From: a virus
Direction: 5' to 3' (one strand)
DNA: 42,098 nucleotides
IMG/VR virus record: IMGVR_UViG_3300042321_001468
Span: 1-42,098 of that record
Each line of letters begins with the position of its first letter. The first letter of the stretch is position 1. Below the pieces are notes generated by a model. The model was not told the origin of the DNA. It saw nothing but the letters and a program-made list of their open reading frames with translations, and ran no database searches. The translations under genes and the position numbers were made by a program. Shown here in pieces: positions 21,554-29,432 of the stretch.

Positions 21554-22165
21554 TCAGTCACCGTACTCTGGGCCACGCCCGCCTGTGTAGGGACCACGCC
21601 GATGTGCTGCGTCTTCATAGCCTTGCATCTGTGCGTGATGATCCCGATCTCCTGCCCGACTCCTGTGCCATGCTTCGCTTTCTCTTTTCTGCCGTGCGTG
21701 TCGTTCAGCATCGGCTCGCTTTTTGGCACCCATATCCTGTTTGCGCTTCATGGCTCGCTTGTGGTCTTCTGATCCCTTGCGGACAGGCTTGCCGCCCTTG
21801 CCGTAAACGGTCTTTGACTTTTGTTCCTTGCGATGACGATCCTCCGCTGATTGAAGTTCCGCGTCAGCCTTTACTTGTCTTTCCCTTGCTGCTTTGCCTT
21901 TGGTCTGGTTACGGAGGCGAGTCGCCCAGTCTCCTGCACGGCGCGACAGTTTCCGCAGATTCTTTTCGCTTTCCGCTTCGCGTTCTGGTGTCTGGATGTC
22001 TTCCAGCAGGGCATTAGGATCAAGTTCTAGTTCTTCACATAGAGCCAACAGCACTGTTTCTAGCAGTTCGTTGTACTCCATAGCCTCATCCAAAGCGGCT
22101 TGTGGGTTTTGGATGCGTGCAATGCTCTCGTTGAGCGAACGGAATGTGTTGTGGTTGGTTCTCAT
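21554..22165 (-). CDS. Head-type protein, paralogue of the gene at 3067
   Basis: A 203-residue protein. Residues 6-60 (NTFRSLNESIARIQNP..., LLEDIQTPERE) are nearly the same as in the rightward gene at 3067-3627. It has the same SLNE|S targeting-type site, the QTPERE motif (58-63) and YGKGGKPV (121-128). After the shared parts the sequence diverges: here a charged helical linker and a His/Arg/Gly/Tyr-rich tail (about 145-203). It has its own late-type promoter, a strong ribosome site (AGGAGATTA) and a terminator, so it forms a self-contained unit. It is separated from its paralogue by 18 kb and lies on the opposite strand. A virion-core or packaged role is inferred. Confidence 0.65.
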   Translation of the reverse strand: MRTNHNTFRSLNESIARIQNPQAALDEAMEYNELLETVLLALCEELELDPNALLEDIQTPEREAESEKNLRKLSRRAGDWATRLRNQTKGKAARERQVKADAELQSAEDRHRKEQKSKTVYGKGGKPVRKGSEDHKRAMKRKQDMGAKKRADAERHARQKRESEAWHRSRAGDRDHHAQMQGYEDAAHRRGPYTGGRGPEYGD

Positions 22166-22185
22166 TAGAATAATCTCCTATACTA

Positions 22186-22192
22186 TATTTAG
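22186..22192 (-). promoter_or_regulatory. Late promoter core CTAAATA
   Basis: Minus-strand CTAAATA in non-coding DNA, directly after the terminator of the ribonucleotide reductase gene and 20 bases before the ATG at 22165, with AGGAGATT between. This repeats the terminator-then-CTAAATA layout seen at 3645-3688. Confidence 0.6.
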
Positions 22193-22200
22193 GAAAAGAA

Positions 22201-22224
22201 ACAACCCCCATTTACGGGGGTTGT
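22201..22224 (-). terminator. Rho-independent terminator of the reductase transcript
   Basis: ACAACCCCC and GGGGGTTGT form a perfect 9-bp stem with a six-base loop. On the minus strand it is followed by TTCTTTTCC. It lies 45 bases beyond the stop of the ribonucleotide reductase gene. Confidence 0.8.
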
Positions 22225-22268
22225 CGGGCGGGAGATGCTATCTCCTGCGGGGCACAAGCCTGCGAAGT

Positions 22269-24191
22269 TTATGTGGTCAGGTCAACAATCTCACACTTGT
22301 CGCCAGTGCACGAGAATGTTTGGGTTCCAACAGTCTTGTCTTCCTTCTCGTAGTTCACCATTTCACTCCAGTCCACGCCCTGTGGCATGGCAGCAAGAGC
22401 GGCTTCGTACTGCTCCTTGGTGCAGTCCTGATACGGTGCTTGCTTGTACGAGTGATCGGAATGGGGCAGGAAAGAAATACCGCTGATCTCGTCAAAGTGC
22501 TTATACACCCACGCACCCACCTCCATCCACTCGTGCTCACGCACAGTAACAGTAATACTGGGCTTGTGTTCGCACCAGTGCCGCTGATACGCCAGCCACA
22601 ACTCCAAGTGCTGAATAGCAGTCATGTGGTTGCGGGTCACAGAACCCACAGCCTTCATGGGGAACGAGAACACCATTGTGTGGTCGGGACGCATATTGCA
22701 CACTTCGTGTGGGAAGCCCTTGTCAATCATAAACTGACACAGAGGGTCTTTGCGATCTGCACGAACGGTGCGAATGTAGTACTCGTTGTGACGAGCGTGG
22801 ATGCCGCTTGCAGAATCAGTCAACTGCGATACGGTTCCACTAGGCTTGACACAAGTAATAGCCGCTGCGGGGTTGATGCCAATCCGCTTTGCCCACTCCT
22901 TGTTGGTAGCCACGGCATGGTCACGAAGCGATTCAAGAATGTGCTGCAAGTTTTCGGTGTTGTCACGCATCATGGCGTTGTCAAGAATACCTGTGAGTGA
23001 CACACCAAGCAGTGCTTCCTCTTCACAGTTCTTCTTCCAATCACTAGACAGGTACGGAAAATGGGTAAGACTAGCCTGCCATGTGCCAAGAATGGCAGCA
23101 AGCCGTACCTTACGCTTCAAGGTTTCTTCTGTATCGTCCTTGCGAACAATTACTTCAGACAGATTGCAGAACTGCTTGTCACGCAGAATAATTTCAGAAC
23201 ACGGATTAGTGCCGAACTCGTAGGTGGCATCACGACGCTCACCCAACTTTTCCACAGTCTTCTGTGCAGCCTCACGGTTAAAGATGCCACGCTCACCGCT
23301 CTTGCTGTTGTACAGAGACAGCCACTCTTCCATGAATGTGCCAATCTCGGGCTTCTCCTTGTACGCCACACTGTTGTTAGCCAGTGCACGCTGTGGGTTC
23401 TCGTTCCACCACGCACCGCTCTTGGCATTACGCATACGCTCGTCTGTCAGATTGGACAGAGAGATGAGTGCAGAACGACGCACACCACCCACCACAACCA
23501 CTTCTGCTACCTTGCAAATAATGTCATGGCATTCCATTGAGGTGAGTTTGCGTCCTGCTGCTCGCTTGAAAGTATCAACGGTGAAACCGAACAGTTCTTC
23601 AAGTGGGCGAGGACCGCTTGCACGACCGCCAAATGTTTTTAGTCTTGCACCAGCGGGGCGAATCTTACTGGTGTCCCACGACGGAATCTGCCCACCAATC
23701 AGGAGTGAAACCAGTTCACGATACGCTTTTGCCCATCCTTCTTTGGAGTCCTTCACCACGATAACGGTATCGCTACTGCTGAACTGCTCTGCAATAGTGG
23801 GTAGTTTCTCCACATACTGCCGCTCCACAGAGAAGCCCACGCCTGTGCCGCACATAAGCACATACAGGATTTCATCAAACGCACGCACCTTGTTTACTGC
23901 CACATACGAGCAGTTGTAGCCTGCGGTGTTGTCACGCTTTAGTGCTTCGCCTGCGGTCATTAGCGAACGCATGGACGGCATGATTTCTTGATTCAGGATA
24001 GCGGATTCCAATTCTTCACGAACAGACTTGGGAATCTTTATGCCCTTCTCTTCCCAATGCTCGTCAAAGAAAAGGAAATAACGAGCAACCGTTTCTTCCC
24101 ATGTTTCGCGTCTGCCTTCGCTTTCAATCCACCGCGAGTACCTTGAAAGATGGATGAATTGCTGATAGAAACTGGGAAGAGTCTTGGTCAT
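22269..24191 (-). CDS. nrdJ: Class II (B12-dependent) ribonucleoside-triphosphate reductase
   Basis: A 640-residue monomer-type class II reductase that makes deoxyribonucleotides with adenosylcobalamin. C94 ('GYNCSY') and C342 ('QFCNLSEV') are the redox pair at the active site; N329-C331-E333 ('TNPCSEIIL') hold the radical-forming Cys and the catalytic Glu. The C-terminus 'SCTGDKCEIVD' carries the shuttle cysteines (C628, C633). The Lactobacillus leichmannii-type enzyme is about 740 residues, so this is a shortened phage form. The ATG at 24191 is chosen over one at 24203 because GGAGG is well spaced before it. It supports phage DNA synthesis together with ThyX. It ends at a strong terminator and is not overlapped by neighbours. 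Confidence 0.9.
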   Translation of the reverse strand: MTKTLPSFYQQFIHLSRYSRWIESEGRRETWEETVARYFLFFDEHWEEKGIKIPKSVREELESAILNQEIMPSMRSLMTAGEALKRDNTAGYNCSYVAVNKVRAFDEILYVLMCGTGVGFSVERQYVEKLPTIAEQFSSSDTVIVVKDSKEGWAKAYRELVSLLIGGQIPSWDTSKIRPAGARLKTFGGRASGPRPLEELFGFTVDTFKRAAGRKLTSMECHDIICKVAEVVVVGGVRRSALISLSNLTDERMRNAKSGAWWNENPQRALANNSVAYKEKPEIGTFMEEWLSLYNSKSGERGIFNREAAQKTVEKLGERRDATYEFGTNPCSEIILRDKQFCNLSEVIVRKDDTEETLKRKVRLAAILGTWQASLTHFPYLSSDWKKNCEEEALLGVSLTGILDNAMMRDNTENLQHILESLRDHAVATNKEWAKRIGINPAAAITCVKPSGTVSQLTDSASGIHARHNEYYIRTVRADRKDPLCQFMIDKGFPHEVCNMRPDHTMVFSFPMKAVGSVTRNHMTAIQHLELWLAYQRHWCEHKPSITVTVREHEWMEVGAWVYKHFDEISGISFLPHSDHSYKQAPYQDCTKEQYEAALAAMPQGVDWSEMVNYEKEDKTVGTQTFSCTGDKCEIVDLTT

Positions 24192-24272
24192 TAGTGCCTC
24201 CATTGTTAGGGTTGGTAGAGTATGTAGCCCCTACCACGAGGTTCACAGGCGTTCAAATATAGTTTTGAATTT

Positions 24273-25064
24273 TTAGTTTTCTTCGGGACACCAAACGATT
24301 GCACTATTTGTTTTTCCCCACTCGCCCGTAATCAAATTTGAAATATGAAGAGGGAAACTTCTATTTGTAAGGGAGTTAAGTAGTTGCCATCTTTCTAAAA
24401 TTCCTTCATGCCCACCATACCACCTATCTTTAAATTCTACATCCCGTTCAAAGTAGTAGTTGTAATGAGTGAATCTTGGCGTGAGTAATACCGCTTCTTT
24501 GCCTGCACCTTGAAGCAGAGGAGGTTCGTGGCAAACAAAATCTTGTCCACACCATTTCCACAAGCGAATGTAACCGTATGTGCGGCACTCACCCCAATCA
24601 CCTATTGCTCGTAGGTTCTTTCCAACACGACAGTCAGCAGCGAATGCTCCTGCAATTTCTCCTGAAGCCTCTAATTGGTTTTCTGCTGCGGTCATGGATT
24701 CCGCAGTCCATTGCTCGTCTATGTCTATCTGCCACAGATAGCAGGAGTCTGTGAGTTTACGAACTTCTTCTATTGCACGGTTCACCTGTACATCTTTGGA
24801 ATGCCAAAAGCCGTCAGACTGAACATACACCAAGTTGGGATGGTGCTGTTGCAACTCCAACAAGTATTCATGCGTTCCGTCCACGCTTCTGCCGTTGTCG
24901 TGAAGGTGCGAAGGAAACTCCTTGCACCAACGAGTGCTGCCGTTTGACCGTGCAGCACCTTCCACCACAACCCACCAATCACAGTCACGAAGTATGGATT
25001 CTGCTTGCTCGTTATGCTTCAGGTGATGAAGCCCATTATGAATAATAGTGAACGCTATTCGCAT
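24273..25064 (-). CDS. GT-A-type glycosyltransferase
   Basis: A 263-residue protein opening MRIAFTIIHNGLHHLKHN, typical of a family-2-like glycosyltransferase strand-turn. 'WQIDIDEQW' (residues 111-119; D114, D116) supplies the DxD-type metal and sugar-nucleotide site. 'DGFWHSKDVQVNRAIEEV' (84-101) lies where the donor-binding helix is expected. There is no membrane segment, so it is probably a soluble cytoplasmic enzyme. The start codon overlaps the stop of the upstream small gene (TAATG). Next to a sulfotransferase-glycosyltransferase fusion and fibre genes, it may glycosylate a phage adhesin or alter a host glycan. The donor sugar and acceptor are unknown. Confidence 0.65.
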   Translation of the reverse strand: MRIAFTIIHNGLHHLKHNEQAESILRDCDWWVVVEGAARSNGSTRWCKEFPSHLHDNGRSVDGTHEYLLELQQHHPNLVYVQSDGFWHSKDVQVNRAIEEVRKLTDSCYLWQIDIDEQWTAESMTAAENQLEASGEIAGAFAADCRVGKNLRAIGDWGECRTYGYIRLWKWCGQDFVCHEPPLLQGAGKEAVLLTPRFTHYNYYFERDVEFKDRWYGGHEGILERWQLLNSLTNRSFPLHISNLITGEWGKTNSAIVWCPEEN

Positions 25065-25477
25065 TAAGGATTGTTTGTTATGTAATCGTCTATCTGTTGG
25101 TGAGTGGTAAGAGCAGCCACAACCGCTTTATCGGCTTGCTTGTCGATCATGGCTTGTAGAAAGGCTTGTGTGCTTTCTGCTGGATCGTTTGCTGTGTTCA
25201 CGACATCTGTGAGTTGCTGTTTATACTTTTGATCTACGGCAGAAAGTAGAGGCTGCTTTCGATCTTCCACACTCAAGTCCTTAACATTCCAAAGAATTTC
25301 TACAGGAGTCTTGGTTAAGTCAAACCAATGCCCATCGGTGACTTGTTTTCCTGCAACTAGTTCAGGTTGAACCTCCACCGCATCGCGCCAATCGCCTGTG
25401 TTCATGGCTCCTTCAGGAACCTCGTCTGCATTCATGCACTCAACCACAGAGTTGTTTTCTATTCGTATTTTCTTCAT
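25064..25477 (-). CDS. Small hypothetical protein of the fibre-modification operon
   Basis: A 137-residue protein. The N-terminal half (about 1-60) is beta-rich and contains 'VTDGHWFDLTKTPVEILWNV', which resembles short segments in tail-fibre assembly or adaptor proteins. The C-terminal half is helical (KYKQQLTDVVNTAND..., QAMIDKQADKA). It overlaps the upstream fusion gene by 38 bases and has its own GGAAGGAG ribosome site. It may be an accessory or chaperone protein for the fibre system. The family is not recognised with confidence. Confidence 0.5.
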   Translation of the reverse strand: MKKIRIENNSVVECMNADEVPEGAMNTGDWRDAVEVQPELVAGKQVTDGHWFDLTKTPVEILWNVKDLSVEDRKQPLLSAVDQKYKQQLTDVVNTANDPAESTQAFLQAMIDKQADKAVVAALTTHQQIDDYITNNP

Positions 25478-27233
25478 TTGCTTGTCTCCTTCCGTATGTA
25501 GTTACAAGTTCAGTACCCAACTTTTCTATCGGAGCATTCCAGTCTCCAAATTTTTCTTGACGGAACAACCGCACGGAATCATAGAAGGGAGATGTTTCTC
25601 CTTCAGGACTCCAAATATAATAATTCAGCACAGGTAACACCACCCATGTAGGCACACCCATAGCACCCGAAAGATGGGCAATACTTGTGCAGGACGATAT
25701 TACAAGATCACAGCCTGATATGACTTCCCGTGTTTGTTCCCAATTATTCAAGGCTACCTTACGAATAAAATCAGGGCAGTCTTCCTCACCTTCATCCCGT
25801 TGCAGACACACAAAGTCTGCGTCTATGTCTCGTAGTGCTTCAAAGAACGGCTCCAATGGAAACCTGCGATTCTGCTCGTCTTCAAACTTGGGATTACCTT
25901 GCCAACGCACACCAATCACAGGACGGGGAGCATTGGGCATATGTGTGCGTGGAATGTATGACTTGCCGTTAATATCTGAATACTCGTATCCCAAAGGAGT
26001 GAGAACAGACATGGCAGGAATCCAAAAATCGTGATACACCAATCCTGCGGCACGATGATCAATAATCATTTTCACGCCTGTGCAAGTCTTCACAATGGGA
26101 CACAGTTCAGGTGAACACGCCACTATAACATCACAACCACGGCGATTCAGATCAGAAATGTATTTCAAAGAATGAATCTGATCACCCAAACCGCCTTCAA
26201 GATAATACAAAATAGTTCCCATGCTCTTGCCGTCCCATATGGGTGTAGGCACATCAGGCTTGGGATTTCCAAAAGCGTTTTCGTATCGTCCCCGCGACAT
26301 GAGGTTCATGCCGTCTTGAAGTTTTCCTTCACGCAAGGCAAACCATCCCATGTTGAATGCTATCTTGTTGCACTCAGGGCGTTCTGCCTGTGCTGCTTGG
26401 AGTACACGATACGACTCTTCAAACTGTCCTTGTTTGGAAAGTTCCACGGAGATATCAATTTTCTTCTTTGGTATCTCTGCTTGTGTTTCACCCATCCAGA
26501 ATCGTGGCTTGTGAAACGAGTCCCAATGATACCCAAGAATATCTTTTGCTGTTTTGTTGTGCTGTCTGCCCAAGCGAGGAGCAATGCTGTGCAGATTGGG
26601 AATGCCCCATGCAGCATCATCTCGTTCTGCTACCACTTGGGTATCAATACAGTTAAAGTCAAACTGATGGGGAGGCAACTCCAAGAACTCCAAAACTCGA
26701 TTCATTTGTGTCTGTGGAGATTGCAGCAACTCGTCATAGTCCACAAACAGAAAGCATTCAGGATTGTCTTCGTAACCTTCTTGCAGGGTGGCATACGAAG
26801 ACTTCAGGTGTGAAATGATGTGAGAGCCGTTCAGGAATACTGTGAGATTGTCTGGCTTGATCAGACGCACAAAGGATGCCGCACAATCAGCAGGATGACG
26901 AACCGTAGCAATAATTTTTGGTGGTCTGCCAAGAACTTGGTGCATGGTTTTCATAATGACAGGATTTGCCCACCCTCGGCTCTTGTCTATGATGACTGGT
27001 TTGGGTTCCGTTTCGTATTTTCCGTCAACCACGGAACGAAGCAAACGATGTACTTCTGCTGTGGAAGCATCTCCTTTTGTGGGAGAACCTTCCCATGCTG
27101 CACACACCGCGCCCATAATGTCTATGAGTCCACTTGTGGATGTGGCTTTAATTTGCGGATGCTGATTCAACAGCGCAGCAAGAACCGTGGAACCGCTGCG
27201 AGGAAGACCTGATAGAAAGTGTAGTGATTTCAT
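25440..27233 (-). CDS. Sulfotransferase-TPR-glycosyltransferase fusion protein
   Basis: A 597-residue three-part protein. Residues 1-230 are a sulfotransferase: the PAPS 5'-phosphosulfate loop is 'GLPRSGST' (9-16) and the 3'-phosphate site is 'ATVRHPADCAASF' (109-121; R112, S120). Residues about 265-335 look like one or two TPR-type helical hairpins ('GQFEESYRVLQAAQAERPE', 'FNMGWFALREGKLQDGM'). Residues about 340-590 resemble a GT-B glycosyltransferase of the TPR-linked GT9/GT41-like group: 'IGVRWQGNPKFEDEQNRRFPL' and 'SCTSIAHLSGAMGVPTWVVLP'. The enzyme could add a sugar and a sulfate to one glycan. Domain calls are from motifs; the acceptor is unknown. Ribosome site GGAG lies 10 bases before the ATG. 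Confidence 0.7.
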   Translation of the reverse strand: MKSLHFLSGLPRSGSTVLAALLNQHPQIKATSTSGLIDIMGAVCAAWEGSPTKGDASTAEVHRLLRSVVDGKYETEPKPVIIDKSRGWANPVIMKTMHQVLGRPPKIIATVRHPADCAASFVRLIKPDNLTVFLNGSHIISHLKSSYATLQEGYEDNPECFLFVDYDELLQSPQTQMNRVLEFLELPPHQFDFNCIDTQVVAERDDAAWGIPNLHSIAPRLGRQHNKTAKDILGYHWDSFHKPRFWMGETQAEIPKKKIDISVELSKQGQFEESYRVLQAAQAERPECNKIAFNMGWFALREGKLQDGMNLMSRGRYENAFGNPKPDVPTPIWDGKSMGTILYYLEGGLGDQIHSLKYISDLNRRGCDVIVACSPELCPIVKTCTGVKMIIDHRAAGLVYHDFWIPAMSVLTPLGYEYSDINGKSYIPRTHMPNAPRPVIGVRWQGNPKFEDEQNRRFPLEPFFEALRDIDADFVCLQRDEGEEDCPDFIRKVALNNWEQTREVISGCDLVISSCTSIAHLSGAMGVPTWVVLPVLNYYIWSPEGETSPFYDSVRLFRQEKFGDWNAPIEKLGTELVTTYGRRQANEENTNRKQLCG

Positions 27234-27260
27234 AATATGAACTCCATTGTGTAGACCGAC

Positions 27261-29432
27261 TTATGTAGTAGGATTCTGTGTAGTGAAAATCTTTAATGCT
27301 GCGTTATGTGCCTGTCCACTTGGTGATATTTTCCAGTTTGTTGCTGTTTGTACCTGAACTGGCGATGAAACATTTTGAATAATGAGCACACCACTTTTCC
27401 CTAAGGTTCTCGATCCCCACGACCACAAACTTCCGTCTGTTTTTCTTGCTAATGTAAAGGAACTACTCCCCGCACTTACTGATGACCAATTCGTATCAGT
27501 TCCCACTTGAACAGGAGAAGAACGAGCGGTGGTATCACCAAGACCTAATTGACCGCTGGTGTTGCTCCCCCATGCCCAAAGAGATCCTGTGGTTTTGATG
27601 GCTAGTGTATTCTGACTACCCGCACTTACTGATGACCAATTCGTATCAGTTCCCACTTGAACAGGAGAAGAGCGATTAGTGACATCACCAAGACCCAACC
27701 GACCGTTGGTGATATTGTTCCCCCACGCCCAAAGAGATCCTGGAGACTTGATTGCCATTGCATGGTAACCACCCGCACTTACTGATGACCAGGTCGCATC
27801 AGTTCCTACTTGAACAGGAGAAGAACGATTAGTGACATCACCAAGACCCAACCGACCGTTGGTGTTGCTCCCCCACGCCCACAATGCTCCTGACTTGATG
27901 GCTAGTGTATGGGAACCACCCGCACTTACTGATGACCAATTCGTATCAGTTCCTACTTGAACAGGAGAAGAACGAGCGGTGGTATCACCAAGACCTAATT
28001 GACCGCTGGTGTTGATTCCCCATGCCCAAAGAGATCCTGTGGTTTTGATGACTAGTGTATGGGAACCACCCGCACTTACTGAAGACCAATTCGTATCAGT
28101 TCCCACTTGAACAGGAGAAGAACGAGCGGTGGCATCACCAAGACCCAGTTGACCGCTGCCGTTGTATCCCCATGCCCACAATTGTCCTGACTTGATTGCT
28201 AGTACAAAGGAACTAGAAATAGATGCACTTACTGAAGACCAATTCGTATCAGTTCCCACTTGAACAGGAGAAGAGCGATTAGTGACATCACCAAGACCCA
28301 ATTGACCGCTGGTGTTGGCCCCCCACGCCCACAATGCTCCTGTAGACTTGATTGCCATTGTATGGGAACTACCCGCACTTACTGAAGACCAGGTCGCATC
28401 AGTTCCTACTTGAACAGGAAACTCAGATTGTGAAGGTGAATTTCCAATACCCAAAAGACCGTTGGTGTTGCTCCCCCACGCCCACAATGCTCCTGTAGAC
28501 TTGATTGCCATTGTATGGGAACTACCCGCACTTACTGATGACCAATTCGTATCAGTTCCCACTTGAACAGGAGAAGAGCGATTAGTGGCATCACCAAGAC
28601 CCAAAAGACCGTTGGTGTTGTATCCCCATGCCCACAATTGTCCTGACTTGATTGCTATGGTATGGTAACTACCCGCACTTACTGATGACCAATTCGTATC
28701 AGTTCCTACTTGAACAGGAGAAGAACGAGCGGTGGTATCACCAAGACCCAATCCGCCCGCAAAGTTGGATCCCCATGCCCACAATTGTCCTGACTTGATT
28801 GCTAGTACAGAGGTATTCGCACTTACTGATGACCAATTCGTATCAGTTCCCACTTGAACAGGAGAAGAGCGATTAGTGACATCACCAAGACCCAAACGAC
28901 CGATGGCGTTGGTCCCCCACGCCCAAAGAGATCCTGTAGACTTGATTGCCATTGTATGGGAACTACCCGCACTTACTGATGACCAATTCGTATCAGTTCC
29001 TACTTGAACAGGAGAAGAGCGAGTGGTGGTGTTACCAAGACCCAATTGACCGATGGCGTTGGATCCCCACGCCCACAATGCTCCTGACTTGATGGCTAGT
29101 GTATGGGAACCACCCGCACTTACTGATGACCAATTCGTATCAGTTCCTACTTGAACAGGAGAAGAGCGATTAGTGACATCACCAAGACCCAACCGACCGT
29201 TGGTGTTGCTCCCCCACCCCCACAATCCTCCTGGAGACTTGATGGCTAGTGTATGGGAACCACCCGCACTTACTGATGACCATGCCATTCCCCTATCAAT
29301 CGCAACAGGGTTAGAGCGAGGAATAATATCATTAAGACCCAAACGACCGTCGGAGTTGCTCCCCCACGCCCACAGCGTAGGCACAATTTTCTTTGCGTTT
29401 CGTGCTGAGTTGTTGCCAAGACCACCAAGCAT
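27261..29432 (-). CDS. RCC1-repeat (14-blade) beta-propeller adhesin-type protein
   Basis: A 723-residue protein made almost wholly of 14 RCC1-type repeats of about 47-50 residues. Each has a LWAWGxNxxGxLGLGD core, then RSSPVQVGTDTNWSSVSAG and SHTLAIK. Fourteen repeats fit two seven-bladed propellers. The last repeat is degenerate (LWSWGSRTLGKSG). It follows directly after a fibre gene (TAATG overlap) and has no signal peptide, so it is probably a virion receptor-binding or fibre-tip protein. DNA of the repeats is highly similar (see repeat feature). I chose the ATG at 29432 with GGAGG before it; the longer in-frame start at 29465 lies inside the upstream gene. Confidence 0.8.
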   Translation of the reverse strand: MLGGLGNNSARNAKKIVPTLWAWGSNSDGRLGLNDIIPRSNPVAIDRGMAWSSVSAGGSHTLAIKSPGGLWGWGSNTNGRLGLGDVTNRSSPVQVGTDTNWSSVSAGGSHTLAIKSGALWAWGSNAIGQLGLGNTTTRSSPVQVGTDTNWSSVSAGSSHTMAIKSTGSLWAWGTNAIGRLGLGDVTNRSSPVQVGTDTNWSSVSANTSVLAIKSGQLWAWGSNFAGGLGLGDTTARSSPVQVGTDTNWSSVSAGSYHTIAIKSGQLWAWGYNTNGLLGLGDATNRSSPVQVGTDTNWSSVSAGSSHTMAIKSTGALWAWGSNTNGLLGIGNSPSQSEFPVQVGTDATWSSVSAGSSHTMAIKSTGALWAWGANTSGQLGLGDVTNRSSPVQVGTDTNWSSVSASISSSFVLAIKSGQLWAWGYNGSGQLGLGDATARSSPVQVGTDTNWSSVSAGGSHTLVIKTTGSLWAWGINTSGQLGLGDTTARSSPVQVGTDTNWSSVSAGGSHTLAIKSGALWAWGSNTNGRLGLGDVTNRSSPVQVGTDATWSSVSAGGYHAMAIKSPGSLWAWGNNITNGRLGLGDVTNRSSPVQVGTDTNWSSVSAGSQNTLAIKTTGSLWAWGSNTSGQLGLGDTTARSSPVQVGTDTNWSSVSAGSSSFTLARKTDGSLWSWGSRTLGKSGVLIIQNVSSPVQVQTATNWKISPSGQAHNAALKIFTTQNPTT
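27470..29400 (-). repeat. Near-identical tandem DNA repeats encoding RCC1 blades
   Basis: About 13-14 units of roughly 140-150 bases. A block of about 50 bases (encoding the SSPVQVGTDTNWSSVSAG part) is almost unchanged between units, while the blade-top codons (the 'SNTNG', 'INTSG', 'YNGSG' positions) vary. Direct repeats this similar can recombine to change blade number. They are not CRISPR: the units are in frame and the spacers are coding. Confidence 0.85.

Noticed and set aside
21894-23540. Long rightward frames opposite the reductase and the 22165 gene
   Set aside because: They are antisense to well-supported genes whose catalytic motifs fix the coding strand.
24192-24272. Possible vegetative promoter upstream of the reductase gene
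   Set aside because: A TTGAAC-like box can be found on the minus strand, but no matching -10 at proper spacing; too weak to call.
27470-29400. Regular repeats that could suggest a CRISPR array
   Set aside because: Units are about 145 bases, lie in frame in one long gene and encode RCC1 blades; there are no cas genes or non-coding spacers.
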